A stretch of 8,867 nt of DNA from positions 1-8,867 of the forward strand of contig JAEXXN010000435.1 of NCBI GenBank assembly GCA_023405875.1, read 5' to 3'. Numbering within the stretch: position 1 is the stretch's first letter; each line of letters begins with the position of its first letter. Shown piece by piece: positions 1 to 7,545 of the stretch. The DNA is from Bacillota bacterium. GTDB lineage: Bacteria; Bacillota; Clostridia; Lutisporales; Lutisporaceae. Made by a program: the position numbers and the translations under genes. Below the pieces are notes generated by a model. The model saw nothing but the letters and a program-made list of their open reading frames with translations. It was not told the DNA's origin and did no database searches.

Positions 1-915
1 GTTCTGCGACCCAAGCCTTGTGCCATTTATTACTCCTATATTCTGTACAATGCCGTTCGGGACGCATGATACGATCTGATCCGAATCCAGATAAGCCTTG
101 GAGCTTTTATTTTCCATAACCTCCAGATCGATCCGGGAAACTGCCACACTGCTGTTTTGTTTTGCCAGGTTTGCGCTGTTTGAGTTCTGTATCTGTTCAA
201 GCTGGGCCTTCTTGGATTTTAATGAAATATCCAGCCGGTCAAGCTCTGTTTTTAACGAATCCCAGGTTTTCCTTATATTGCTTTCAATATCCGTCAGGGC
301 TTTCTCCCTTTGGGCAAGTATATCCTTGTACTGGTCAAGGGTATTCAGCGAGACTGCCCCTTCATCATATAATGCCTGGTTGTGTCTCACATCCCGCTCT
401 GCATTTTCTACTTCTTTTCTGGCCAGCTCCAGGGCCGTCTGCAGGATCTTCAGGTCTGCATTGGTTCCGCTGCCCAGCTCCTCCGTTTTTGTACTTATGT
501 CTTTTTCCGTCTGGGCTATATCCGCCGCAAGGGCTCCGGTATCCTGCAGGATGTCCTTGAGCCCTGCCTGACCTGCCTCAAGCTGCTGCTGAAGCTTCCC
601 CGTCGTCCCCCGGTATTCCGACATATCCAGTGTCACCAATACCTGCCCCAGTGATACACGATCCCCTTCCTTAACTTTAATATCCGATACTATAGCCGGA
701 AAGTCAACACTTATATCATAAGCCTTATCATATTTTACCTCTCCCCAGAAAACCAGCCTTTCATCCTGCTCCGCTGTCTGAGAAACGGCTTCCCGGCTCC
801 TGGCCCTGTCGGACACTATGGCATTGTAGCTTATTGTACCGGTCGCTATAAGTACAACCAGGAGGCAGCCTCCGATCACAAGCTTCTTTTTGTGCTTTAA
901 AAACATCTCTTTCAA
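1..915 (-). CDS. HlyD/MacA-type efflux adaptor subunit, 3' end beyond window
   Basis: Membrane-fusion adaptor of an ABC exporter. The window holds 305 codons; the frame is still open at position 1, so the C-terminal part is missing. Reading from the TTG at 915, a short basic N-terminus is followed by one membrane segment (about residues 12-30). A biotinyl-lipoyl-like half motif follows (about 72-98, with KVKEGDRVSLGQVLVTLD). Next comes a long charged helical hairpin, probably coiled coil (about 105-255), and the second lipoyl half begins near 277 (VPNGIVQNIGVINGTRLG). This order is typical of HlyD/MacA adaptors. TTG is preferred because GAGGGGG at 929-923 lies 7 bases upstream of it; the next ATG (906) would be 16 bases away. 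The gene starts 22 bases after the permease stop, so it is the third gene of the operon. In a Gram-positive cell the adaptor would sit on the outer face of the membrane. The family is clear; the substrate is unknown. Confidence 0.9.
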   Translation of the reverse strand, partial: MKEMFLKHKKKLVIGGCLLVVLIATGTISYNAIVSDRARSREAVSQTAEQDERLVFWGEVKYDKAYDISVDFPAIVSDIKVKEGDRVSLGQVLVTLDMSEYRGTTGKLQQQLEAGQAGLKDILQDTGALAADIAQTEKDISTKTEELGSGTNADLKILQTALELARKEVENAERDVRHNQALYDEGAVSLNTLDQYKDILAQREKALTDIESNIRKTWDSLKTELDRLDISLKSKKAQLEQIQNSNSANLAKQNSSVAVSRIDLEVMENKSSKAYLDSDQIVSCVPNGIVQNIGVINGTRLGSQN

Positions 916-922
916 TATATTA

Positions 923-929
923 CCCCCTC
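923..929 (-). promoter_or_regulatory. Ribosome binding site deciding a TTG start for the adaptor gene
   Basis: GAGGGGG read on the minus strand ends 7 bases before TTG at 915. The in-frame ATG at 906 is too far away at 16 bases. The site lies in the 22-base gap between permease and adaptor, which supports translation of the adaptor from the shared operon message. Confidence 0.6.
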
Positions 930-937
930 GTATTCAG

Positions 938-3247
938 CTATTCTATGCTCTTTAACGACTCAAGCATGTCTATGCTCTTCATTTTTTCAGCTACGATCCA
1001 GTTTATAATCAGTGCGAAAACTGCTGTTATAATTCCCGAAAGAACAACGGTACCAAAGGACACATGGCTGAGCAGATCCATCTGCTCGTTCAGGCCTCCT
1101 GCCACAATTTCAGCCAGTACCTTGCCTACCGGTATTCCAAAGATCAACCCCAATATGACAGAAAGGATATTTTCGGTAAGTACAAGGGAGCGGATCTCTT
1201 TCTGGTAAAAACCCAAAACCTTCAAGGTAGTAAGATCTCTTATCCTCTCAGAGAAATTCAATATACTGCTGTTATATAAAACAACAAATGCCAGGATTCC
1301 GCCCATTATGATCAGCATTATCCCCGCAGTATAAACAACCTTTGTGCTGGATTTGATATCGGCGATCTGACCGGTCCTGTCCACATACTCGTCCACATAA
1401 TCTCCCTCCAGGAAGGCCCAATCCGGCTCATGGTTCCACTTTACAAGGACCGCGGTAGGCTTGAAGATTTCTCCGACAGCTTCATAGTAAGTGTCCGTCA
1501 TATACATTCCCTGTCCGATAGCCAGGTACACGATCTGCTTTATGGGCACCCTTACATAGCCTTTGCCTGCCCTCTTCAGCTCTATTGTATCTCCTTCCTT
1601 GACCTTCAGAGTATGCGCAAGCTTTCTAGTCATTGCAATGCCGTCATCAGGCAGCAGCAGCGGGTTGCCGTCAACATCCTTAAGATGGATGAGAGGGCTT
1701 TCCTGCGGACAAACCGTTAATAATTTCATTTGCCTCTCTCCGTCAGGGCAAATGATTTCTACCGCAGCCTCTCTTATCTGCTGAACCGTTCCATCCAACT
1801 GTATATTGCGGATGAATCGGGAATCCGCCTTGCTGTCCAGGAGGATTTTCTGGTCGTAGGTATATGTAACATTGTAAGTCTGCAGGGCGATTCCATTGAT
1901 CATACCGCTTATGGTAAATGCAGCTACGACCAGCCCTGTGCAGCCTGTAATTCCAAGTACGCTCATAATCAGGCGCATTTTGTTTCTTAATGTATTCCGT
2001 GCAATCAGCCTGCGGCTGAAGCGCATCTTGTCCCAAAGCCCAGTCAGGTATTCCAGGAAAATATGACTTCCTTCCTTGGGGGGCTTGATCCTGAGAAGTA
2101 TTGAAGGAGAATCTCCCAGCAGCTTGAGGCTGGAGTAGAGGGAAACACCTCCGGTGCAAAGAAGGATCAAAATCAGACTGATAATAAAATTTGTATAATA
2201 TATTGAAATTTTATAGTCGGCGAAATTCAGGTTGAGCGAGGGAATCAATATACTGCTGAAAATACGGGGACCTAAAAGGAGGCCCAGAAAGGCTCCCAGC
2301 AGTCCCGTATATACGCCATAGGAGGTATAATGCCACAAAATGCTTTTCTTGCTATATCCAAGAGCTTTTAAAACACCTATCTGGCCCCGCTGGTTTTCCA
2401 CTATTCTCAGCATGGTGCTTTGAGTTATTAAGGCAGTCACAAGAAAAAACATCAGGGAAAATACCGAAGCAAGGACCTTGAACTGCTGGATATTGGCGTT
2501 AACGTTGCTGACGCTGTTGTGATCCTCCTTGGCGACAATCCCCAGAAGATTATCCCCGATCGCATTGCCAATCCCGGCCTTAACCTGTTTAATATCAGCA
2601 CCGGGAGACAGCTTTACGGATATCTGGTTATATACCGTTCGTCCATATGCGCCCTTCAGCATATCTTCATTTATAATAATGAAGCCGTATTTCTTGTGAT
2701 CCGGGAATGTACCTGTCGAGCCTTTTACAGAATAAATATGTTCACTGCTTAAGGCCAGGCCTCCGATGGAAAGCTTCATCCACTTATCATTTATTTTTAT
2801 TGAAATATCATCGCCTACCTCCAGCCCATGCCCTCTTGCAAAGACTTCATCCAGTATTGCCCCGCTGCGGCTTGAAAAGCTTCCTTCCAGGAGCATTGGC
2901 CGGTCCAGTGTGCTTTGTCTGGAAACAGTATATATACGCAGCGTAGGACTGCCCTTCAGATCAGATAAGGCATCCGCTACAAAACGCTTTTCTATCCTTT
3001 CCACGCCTTTGAGCCTTGAAATGCTCCACAGCTCCTTTTCTGCAGGCTCTACTGCATTCACCCATAAATCTGATATATTGGTGGCGGCATACATCCTGCC
3101 GGAATGCTCCTCCACCGTTTTCCAGAGACAGTCGATGCCGGTGACGATGCTTACTGCAAGGGTAGCCATTATCAGTATAGAAATAAACTGGGCTTTGGAT
3201 TTTTGTATATCTCTGAGGGATTTCATGAACAATGAGCGCATCACCAT
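938..3247 (-). CDS. ABC transporter permease with two FtsX domains (MacB/LolCE type)
   Basis: Membrane subunit of a type VII (mechanotransmission) ABC exporter, 769 residues. Hydrophobic segments lie near residues 20-40, 257-279, 306-330, 352-372, 424-448, 637-660, 690-715 and 732-754, giving eight predicted membrane spans. Large extracytoplasmic domains fall at about 41-256 (MacB-like periplasmic core) and 449-636. Each four-span half carries the FtsX signature region after its second span: RGQIGVLKALGYSKKSI near 287-303 and IRDLTTLKVLGF near 669-680. The tandem 4+4 arrangement is common in Gram-positive permeases. Three start codons lie in a row, ATG at 3247, GTG at 3244 and ATG at 3241, just behind AGAGGA at 3259-3254. 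ATG 3247 (6-base spacing) is chosen, giving a 7-base overlap with the ATPase stop; ATG 3241 would give a TGATG junction. Either indicates translational coupling to the ATPase gene. The cargo, for example a peptide, lipid or lipoprotein, cannot be read from sequence. Confidence 0.93.
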   Translation of the reverse strand: MVMRSLFMKSLRDIQKSKAQFISILIMATLAVSIVTGIDCLWKTVEEHSGRMYAATNISDLWVNAVEPAEKELWSISRLKGVERIEKRFVADALSDLKGSPTLRIYTVSRQSTLDRPMLLEGSFSSRSGAILDEVFARGHGLEVGDDISIKINDKWMKLSIGGLALSSEHIYSVKGSTGTFPDHKKYGFIIINEDMLKGAYGRTVYNQISVKLSPGADIKQVKAGIGNAIGDNLLGIVAKEDHNSVSNVNANIQQFKVLASVFSLMFFLVTALITQSTMLRIVENQRGQIGVLKALGYSKKSILWHYTSYGVYTGLLGAFLGLLLGPRIFSSILIPSLNLNFADYKISIYYTNFIISLILILLCTGGVSLYSSLKLLGDSPSILLRIKPPKEGSHIFLEYLTGLWDKMRFSRRLIARNTLRNKMRLIMSVLGITGCTGLVVAAFTISGMINGIALQTYNVTYTYDQKILLDSKADSRFIRNIQLDGTVQQIREAAVEIICPDGERQMKLLTVCPQESPLIHLKDVDGNPLLLPDDGIAMTRKLAHTLKVKEGDTIELKRAGKGYVRVPIKQIVYLAIGQGMYMTDTYYEAVGEIFKPTAVLVKWNHEPDWAFLEGDYVDEYVDRTGQIADIKSSTKVVYTAGIMLIIMGGILAFVVLYNSSILNFSERIRDLTTLKVLGFYQKEIRSLVLTENILSVILGLIFGIPVGKVLAEIVAGGLNEQMDLLSHVSFGTVVLSGIITAVFALIINWIVAEKMKSIDMLESLKSIE

Positions 3248-3942
3248 ATTATTTCCTCTGCTGCCTTCGGACTGTCATTGTATTTTATCTCAAGTATTTT
3301 ACCATCCTTCATATGTATGACGGCATCTGCCATCTCAGCAATCAGTACATTATGGGTAACGACGATCACCGTTTTCCCCATATCGCAGGCTGCATCCCGT
3401 ATCAGCTTGAGGACCATGCGTCCGGTTGCCGAATCAAGGGCTCCCGTAGGCTCATCACATAATACTATCTGCGGATTTTTCGCCAGGGCCCTTGCAATGG
3501 ATACCCTTTGCTGTTCTCCACCGGATATCTGGCTTGGGAAGTTATCCATCCTGTTTTGGAGTCCTACTTTGCTCAGCATTTCCTTTGCATCCAGCGGCTC
3601 CCTGCATATTTCCTCAGCAAGCAGCACATTTTCCAGCACCGTCAAATTGGGCACCAGATTATAAAACTGAAAAACAAAACCGATCTTGTTCCTCCTGTAG
3701 GTTGTAAGCTCAAATTCGGACATTTGGGAAATTTCCTGTTCATCCACAATGATCCGGCCCCCTGTAGGTGAATCCATACCCCCCAGAAGATTGAGCACTG
3801 TTGTTTTACCGGCGCCGCTTTGTCCCAATACTACATTGACCGTTCCTTTTTCTATCCCGAAGCTGATACCGTCAACCGCTCTGATGATGTTGCCGCCAAC
3901 ATGGTATTCCCTCTCCACATTCTCAAAAGTAATAAAACTCAT
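3241..3942 (-). CDS. ABC transporter ATP-binding protein (MacB/LolD type)
   Basis: Cytoplasmic ATPase of the exporter, 233 residues, the normal length for LolD/MacB-type nucleotide-binding subunits. All motifs are intact: Walker A GQSGAGKT at 40-47, Q-loop glutamine at 92 in VFQFYNL, signature ISGGEQQR at 139-146, Walker B IVLCDE at 159-164 with catalytic E164, D-loop GALD at 167-170, and H-loop H197 in VVTHN. Residues such as FYNLVPNLTVLENV after the Q-loop are typical of this exporter subgroup. The ATG at 3942 is preceded by AGGAG at 3954-3950 with 7-base spacing. The gene is the first of the operon, its stop overlaps the permease start, and the adaptor follows. No regulator gene lies next to it inside the window. 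Confidence 0.95.
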   Translation of the reverse strand: MSFITFENVEREYHVGGNIIRAVDGISFGIEKGTVNVVLGQSGAGKTTVLNLLGGMDSPTGGRIIVDEQEISQMSEFELTTYRRNKIGFVFQFYNLVPNLTVLENVLLAEEICREPLDAKEMLSKVGLQNRMDNFPSQISGGEQQRVSIARALAKNPQIVLCDEPTGALDSATGRMVLKLIRDAACDMGKTVIVVTHNVLIAEMADAVIHMKDGKILEIKYNDSPKAAEEIIW

Positions 3943-3986
3943 TGCTTTTCTCCTTTTATTGAAGCATAGACAATTCCAGTGTATAG

Positions 3987-4235
3987 CGTGAATTCAATGA
4001 AATATTTATTCGAAATACGGATTATATATGTAAAAGGTTTTTGCGAAATATATATCCCAGTGGGTCAAGTCAACCTGTTGTACTGGTTGATAACAAGTTA
4101 GCTCAATTAATAATTATATTTGAAATAAATTATTTGGTAAGAGGAAATTTATTAAAAAATATTAAGGACACAGGCTTAAACAAAATAAGGCATTTTTATA
4201 AAGAAAAGATAAGAGCGGGTAAGTTTGCCCACTAG
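3987..4235 (+). pseudogene. Possible AT-rich gene fragment, unrecognised
   Basis: The only plus-strand frame that does not lie opposite a gene. It is open for 82 codons from the TAG at 3984 to the TAG at 4233. The best start codon inside it is TTG at 4041, with AAAAGG only 3 bases upstream; from there the product is 64 residues. The C-terminal half looks protein-like, with a hydrophobic segment (KLAQLIIIFEINYLV) followed by a basic tail (KIRHFYKEKIRAGKFAH). By hand count 4041-4235 is about 30% GC, well below the flanking genes. It may be the 3' part of a decayed or transferred gene, or chance openness in AT-rich DNA. I do not recognise a family. Confidence 0.3.
4021..4047 (-). promoter_or_regulatory. 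Weak candidate promoter for the ABC export operon
   Basis: A perfect TATAAT at 4026-4021 lies about 80 bases upstream of the ATPase start. Its -35 is poor: TTCGCA at 15 bases or TTTCGC at 16 bases. The whole stretch is AT-rich, so a TATAAT could occur by chance. I see no better sigma-A pair between 3960 and 4060. Confidence 0.25.
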
Positions 4236-4244
4236 CCTGCCCTT

Positions 4245-4266
4245 TGACATACAAACCTCTATGTCA
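4245..4266 (-). terminator. Hairpin just downstream of the lipoprotein gene
   Basis: TGACATA at 4266-4260 and TATGTCA at 4251-4245 form a perfect 7-bp inverted repeat with an 8-base loop, starting 4 bases after the lipoprotein stop. It is AT-rich and has only AAAG after it instead of a T-tract, so it is a weak terminator at best and may instead be a 3'-end stabilising hairpin. Confidence 0.3.
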
Positions 4267-4269
4267 CTT

Positions 4270-5184
4270 TTACTGTTGACGTGCATCTTCATACGGTATA
4301 TCGACAAATATATCATATTCATCGATTCCGCTTATATTGTAGCTATATTCGCCAAAATCGGTAAATAGTCTGCCTGTTGAATCATTTTCTGTTTGGAATA
4401 CTAAGCATATCCGGTTATTTGCGTTTCCGATGGAAGTAGGGTAGATCCTGCTGCCGGCAGGAAGGGCCGCATCGGTATAGACATTGTCCTTCAGCATTTG
4501 TACGGGGATTTCTATTTTGGTGTTAAGATATTTCCTTTCATTTACGCTGCTGTGTACAGTGAAAAATCCGTCACCTGAATACTCAATACTGAAATCATCC
4601 TTCAATACGCAAACATTCGAGATTACCCAGGTTCCAAACACATTCCGGATGCCCCGGAGCGTTATTGACTGCGTTGTCAAGGATGCGGTCTCATAACCGG
4701 CCCCGGTTTTAAGGACAGCTTTGTTGCCATTAACTCCATATACATATGTATTATACCTGATATCGCTGCTACCTTCCCCGGATACGAGTACTCCCACATT
4801 CCCATTTTCTTTTCTGATTACATATGCTTTCATCTTATAAGCTGTTATATCCATCGCATTATTTTCCGTACCATCGACGACCAGTGTTGTGCATTCATTT
4901 CCGTCTGCATTTGTAATATCTTTGATGTAAATACTTATCTTGACCCCATCATCCTTAACTTCAAGCAAGTAAGCGGTATTTTTTGCGATCTCATAGACTC
5001 CCGGCTTTGAGAAATCAATATCAGAGGTTTTCAAAGGGGCCGTATCTTCCCCACTGCTTGCTGCCGATGGTTTAAAAGGCGCAGAACTATCAAGTGCCGG
5101 CGCATCGGAATGCGCCTCTTTATCTGAACAACCGGTAAGGCTATTCAATATAATCAACAAAGCCAGAATAATAACTTTTTTCAT
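4270..5184 (-). CDS. Lipoprotein of unknown function
   Basis: A 304-residue protein with a lipoprotein signal peptide: MKK, a hydrophobic core, then lipobox LTGC with the lipidated cysteine at residue 19. A low-complexity Ser/Ala/Asp/Lys-rich linker follows to about residue 50. The rest is soluble and looks beta-rich, with many alternating hydrophobic strands and no further membrane segment. It should be anchored on the outer face of the cytoplasmic membrane. The start at ATG 5184 is chosen because GGAGG at 5195-5191 lies 6 bases upstream and the signal peptide begins there. A frame extension to 5244 adds 20 residues without a signal character and would begin at the predicted transcription start. 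I recognise no enzymatic motif or named family. It has its own promoter and is not obviously coupled to its neighbours. Confidence 0.85.
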   Translation of the reverse strand: MKKVIILALLIILNSLTGCSDKEAHSDAPALDSSAPFKPSAASSGEDTAPLKTSDIDFSKPGVYEIAKNTAYLLEVKDDGVKISIYIKDITNADGNECTTLVVDGTENNAMDITAYKMKAYVIRKENGNVGVLVSGEGSSDIRYNTYVYGVNGNKAVLKTGAGYETASLTTQSITLRGIRNVFGTWVISNVCVLKDDFSIEYSGDGFFTVHSSVNERKYLNTKIEIPVQMLKDNVYTDAALPAGSRIYPTSIGNANNRICLVFQTENDSTGRLFTDFGEYSYNISGIDEYDIFVDIPYEDARQQ

Positions 5185-5190
5185 GAGCTT

Positions 5191-5195
5191 CCTCC
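5191..5195 (-). promoter_or_regulatory. Ribosome binding site fixing the lipoprotein start
   Basis: GGAGG on the minus strand lies 6 bases before ATG 5184. It selects the start directly in front of the lipoprotein signal peptide over the longer in-frame reading from 5244. Confidence 0.8.
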
Positions 5196-5250
5196 CGTCA
5201 GCAAAATAATCTATTGATGTGCATGGAAGAGTAACCTGTAACATATCCAG

Positions 5251-5279
5251 AATATACCACGTTGTATTTTACAATGCAA
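5251..5279 (-). promoter_or_regulatory. Sigma-A-type promoter of the lipoprotein gene
   Basis: TTGCAT at 5279-5274 and TATATT at 5256-5251 are separated by exactly 17 bases. Transcription should start near 5244, leaving a leader of about 60 bases before the ATG at 5184. It lies just after the hairpin terminator of the upstream unit, which supports a separate transcription unit. Confidence 0.6.
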
Positions 5280-5292
5280 GCTGAGGACTCTC

Positions 5293-5348
5293 AAAAAACA
5301 AAACAGAGTACTGTCTCCCAAAATTACTAAGAGACAGTACCCTGTTTT
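5293..5348 (-). terminator. Rho-independent terminator after the SLH protein gene and hepT remnant
   Basis: Read on the minus strand, AAAACAG at 5348-5342 and GTACTGTCTC at 5340-5331 pair with GAGACAGTAC at 5317-5308 and CTGTTTT at 5306-5300. This gives 10 + 7 base pairs with one internal mismatch and a 13-base loop. A T-rich run (TTTTGTTTTTT, 5303-5293) follows, as expected for termination of minus-strand transcription. The other strand has only a short T-run, so it may work weakly in both directions. Confidence 0.85.
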
Positions 5349-5451
5349 ATTCCTCATATTTTAAACTTTCAAAAGCTTTTTCAAAGCGGTTTATTACCTG
5401 TTCAATTTCGTCGCAGTATTCGAGAATATGATATATCAGCCTTAAATCTTT
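5347..5451 (-). pseudogene. Remnant of a HepT-like (DUF86) gene, N-terminal part only
   Basis: Thirty-four codons and a TAA read KDLRLIYHILEYCDEIEQ and then VINRFEKAFESLKYEE. This closely resembles, from memory, the first 35 or so residues of HepT/DUF86 proteins, the HEPN-type toxin of HepT-MntA modules, which typically begin M-x-K-D-L-R and run on into a four-helix bundle. There is no start codon: the frame is preceded directly by TAA (5454-5452) and by the TGA stop of the SLH protein gene in the same frame. The catalytic part of HepT (the R-x4-6-H region) is absent, and the terminator hairpin begins at the stop codon. It therefore looks like a piece left by a deletion and is not a working toxin. 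No MntA-like nucleotidyltransferase lies nearby. The family call rests on motif memory, not a search. Confidence 0.6.
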
Positions 5452-5454
5452 TTA

Positions 5455-7446
5455 TCAGTTCAGAATGGTCTTGATACTCCCTGAAAAAGGCTTGAACGCC
5501 ACTTCATAGACATAATCGTAGTCAACGTCCCTGTAAACACGGTCCGTTCTGTCCCATCCTCCTGAAGGCACCATATAATCATAACGGCTCCCGCTATTGT
5601 AAAAGACTTCTTTAATTATTTCATCCTGCCCATTGACATATATTTCGATTTTCGCCGAACAATCCGAATAAAGAGGATATCCCGTATAATCATTTTCTAT
5701 GGTCCTGTCCCAATGATGTCCGAGGAAGAAGGCTTCAATATCATAATAATAACGCGGCAGCGGATCAGGATGGAATTTCTTATGCACGACCTTCCCTCCT
5801 TCGACTGTTACACTGTTGCTGCTGCCGAAGATATAGGCAATATCATTGATATCGGTCAGCTTCAGAACATACTTTGTTGTTGACTGTCCGTCCAGCTTAA
5901 CATTATCATATACATCAAAGGTTCTGTTCCGGATGAAAAAATTGTAAAGCTGCAAATTTATCTTTTTAACAAAGCCATATTCAGGAGAACCGATATCCTC
6001 TGCAAAGCTGTCAATCAATTCGTACTGCCCGGTTTTTTCATTTTTCTTATACATGTCACTTCCCATTTTAACGGTCTCGGATTTTTCCTGCCGGTCAAGA
6101 TCGCTTCCGTTTGTTATGTCTGTTGCTACCGCTTTATCATTTATGACATGATAATTCGAGTATTTCAACTCCTCAGACATATCGAACTGTCCTTCTGCTT
6201 TAAAAGCATAATGCATACGGTTTCCACCGAGCTTATCCTTAAAGTCGGCATTCAGGCTATACTTCATTTCCTGCTTGTTCTGATATACCTTGTTTTTCAG
6301 CGCTGCAAGCAGTGTAGGGTAATCCGTACCCGTATTATCCGTCCAGGACAGAGTGCTTTTCTCTGCATCAAACTGATAAGCAGTATCGGTTGCATCTGCC
6401 ACAAAATCAACCGGCAGATACAGTGTGGAGTCCACAAGCTTTGGTGAGACTGAATATTCCACCCTGTTTTGAACATATTCCCCCGGGTTGTCAAAAGGTA
6501 TATCATTGACTGATTTCTTTACAAATACATACGCTTCCTTGCTGTCAGGCTTCGCCCAGGACTCAATATAATATGTGGGCGTCACCGGCATGACCGTCGC
6601 GAAAAACAAGCCTCTTGCGGCATCATATTGATAATCTCCGTTAAAATATTTCATGAAATCCGCCGGTACAAGTATACTGCCGTTTTCTCCTTTGACAGCA
6701 GCCATATTGATCCTGTCTCCGTTCAAGGTTACTGTCAACCCGCCGGCAGCCGGGTTGCCGTTGGCCGTAGCACCGCTGTTCATGTATCCGATCAGCCGGT
6801 CTATTACTACCGCCGACTGCTCCATTGTAGCAAATTCTCCTGGAGAAAAGCTCAGATTATCGGTACCGTACATGAGCTGTCTCTCTATAGCTTGATTTAC
6901 ATATCCTTTTGCCCAATCCGATATCTTGTAAAAGTCTTTATAACCACGGATGCGGTCATATCCTTCATTCCCCTGCGCAATTCCGTTCTCTGTCCCATTA
7001 TTCTCTGTAGCCCGCACGATAATTGCAGCCATCTGCTCACGGGAGCATGACTGTCCCATTCCGAACAGATCCTGTGATATCCCCTTTATGAGTCCGGCAC
7101 GATATGCCGCTTCTATATATGGGAAAGCCCAGCTTCCGGTTGGAACGTCTTTAAAGGTCGCAACCGAAGGAGTATCGGATATATCAAGACCGAATGCCCT
7201 CACCAGCATAGTTACGATCCTTTCCCTGGTCACTGTTTGTTTGGGATAATAATTCCCCTGTAGATCGCCTTTGATGATATTGCGTTCAAAAAGGGAAACG
7301 ATTGCCTGCTTTGCATAATCCGAGCTGTCCGCAATGTCATTTATCCCATTCGCATAAGCGGATTGCGGCAATAACATCGCACAAATCAATAAAAAACCGG
7401 TCATTCTCTTCAGAACATTATTTATATTGATCTTCAACCTGTACAT
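5455..7446 (-). CDS. SLH-domain surface protein with copper-amine-oxidase-N-like domain
   Basis: An exported cell-surface protein of 663 residues. A Sec signal peptide covers residues 1-32 (basic start, hydrophobic 16-27, cleavage after AYA). Three SLH domains follow at about 36-80, 96-140 and 166-218; these bind pyruvylated secondary cell-wall polymer and hold the protein to the wall. Residues 237-285 and 327-369 are the two halves of a copper-amine-oxidase N-terminal-like (stalk) domain, with SILVPADFMKYF and TLYLPVDFVADATDTAYQFD; such domains occur widely in Clostridia without oxidase activity. Residues about 380-663 are charged and aromatic-rich, probably beta-rich, with no family that I can name. 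The ATG at 7446 has AGGAG at 7459-7455, 8 bases upstream. The stop TGA is followed in frame by TAA and then the hepT-like remnant. Binding or structural role is inferred from the domains. Confidence 0.9.
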   Translation of the reverse strand: MYRLKININNVLKRMTGFLLICAMLLPQSAYANGINDIADSSDYAKQAIVSLFERNIIKGDLQGNYYPKQTVTRERIVTMLVRAFGLDISDTPSVATFKDVPTGSWAFPYIEAAYRAGLIKGISQDLFGMGQSCSREQMAAIIVRATENNGTENGIAQGNEGYDRIRGYKDFYKISDWAKGYVNQAIERQLMYGTDNLSFSPGEFATMEQSAVVIDRLIGYMNSGATANGNPAAGGLTVTLNGDRINMAAVKGENGSILVPADFMKYFNGDYQYDAARGLFFATVMPVTPTYYIESWAKPDSKEAYVFVKKSVNDIPFDNPGEYVQNRVEYSVSPKLVDSTLYLPVDFVADATDTAYQFDAEKSTLSWTDNTGTDYPTLLAALKNKVYQNKQEMKYSLNADFKDKLGGNRMHYAFKAEGQFDMSEELKYSNYHVINDKAVATDITNGSDLDRQEKSETVKMGSDMYKKNEKTGQYELIDSFAEDIGSPEYGFVKKINLQLYNFFIRNRTFDVYDNVKLDGQSTTKYVLKLTDINDIAYIFGSSNSVTVEGGKVVHKKFHPDPLPRYYYDIEAFFLGHHWDRTIENDYTGYPLYSDCSAKIEIYVNGQDEIIKEVFYNSGSRYDYMVPSGGWDRTDRVYRDVDYDYVYEVAFKPFSGSIKTILN

Positions 7447-7545
7447 AGGACTCTCTCCTCTTATATGTTGACATAATTCTATCCATGCTCAAGTCTAGCA
7501 TGGCAAATAATACGCAACAAGCATCAGATAATGGAAAGATCCCAT

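Noticed and set aside
98..571. A 157-codon plus-strand open frame near the window start.
   Set aside because: It lies opposite the adaptor gene, whose minus-strand frame shows lipoyl and coiled-coil features. The plus-strand translation has no family features and no binding site.
1743..2159. A 138-codon minus-strand open frame inside the permease gene.
   Set aside because: It is in another frame of a well-supported permease and has low-likelihood composition rich in Gln, Arg and Pro.
2766..3320. A 184-codon plus-strand open frame.
   Set aside because: It lies opposite the 5' part of the permease gene and crosses the permease/ATPase junction; its composition is that of an antisense shadow.
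4213..4241. GGGTA/TGCCC and GGGCAGGC/GTGGGC short repeats as a GC-rich terminator of the lipoprotein gene.
   Set aside because: The stems are only about 5 pairs, rely on wobble pairing, and have no T-run in either direction.
5185..5244. Upstream extension of the lipoprotein frame by 20 codons.
   Set aside because: The predicted transcription start is near 5244, a strong GGAGG precedes ATG 5184, and the signal peptide begins at 5184.
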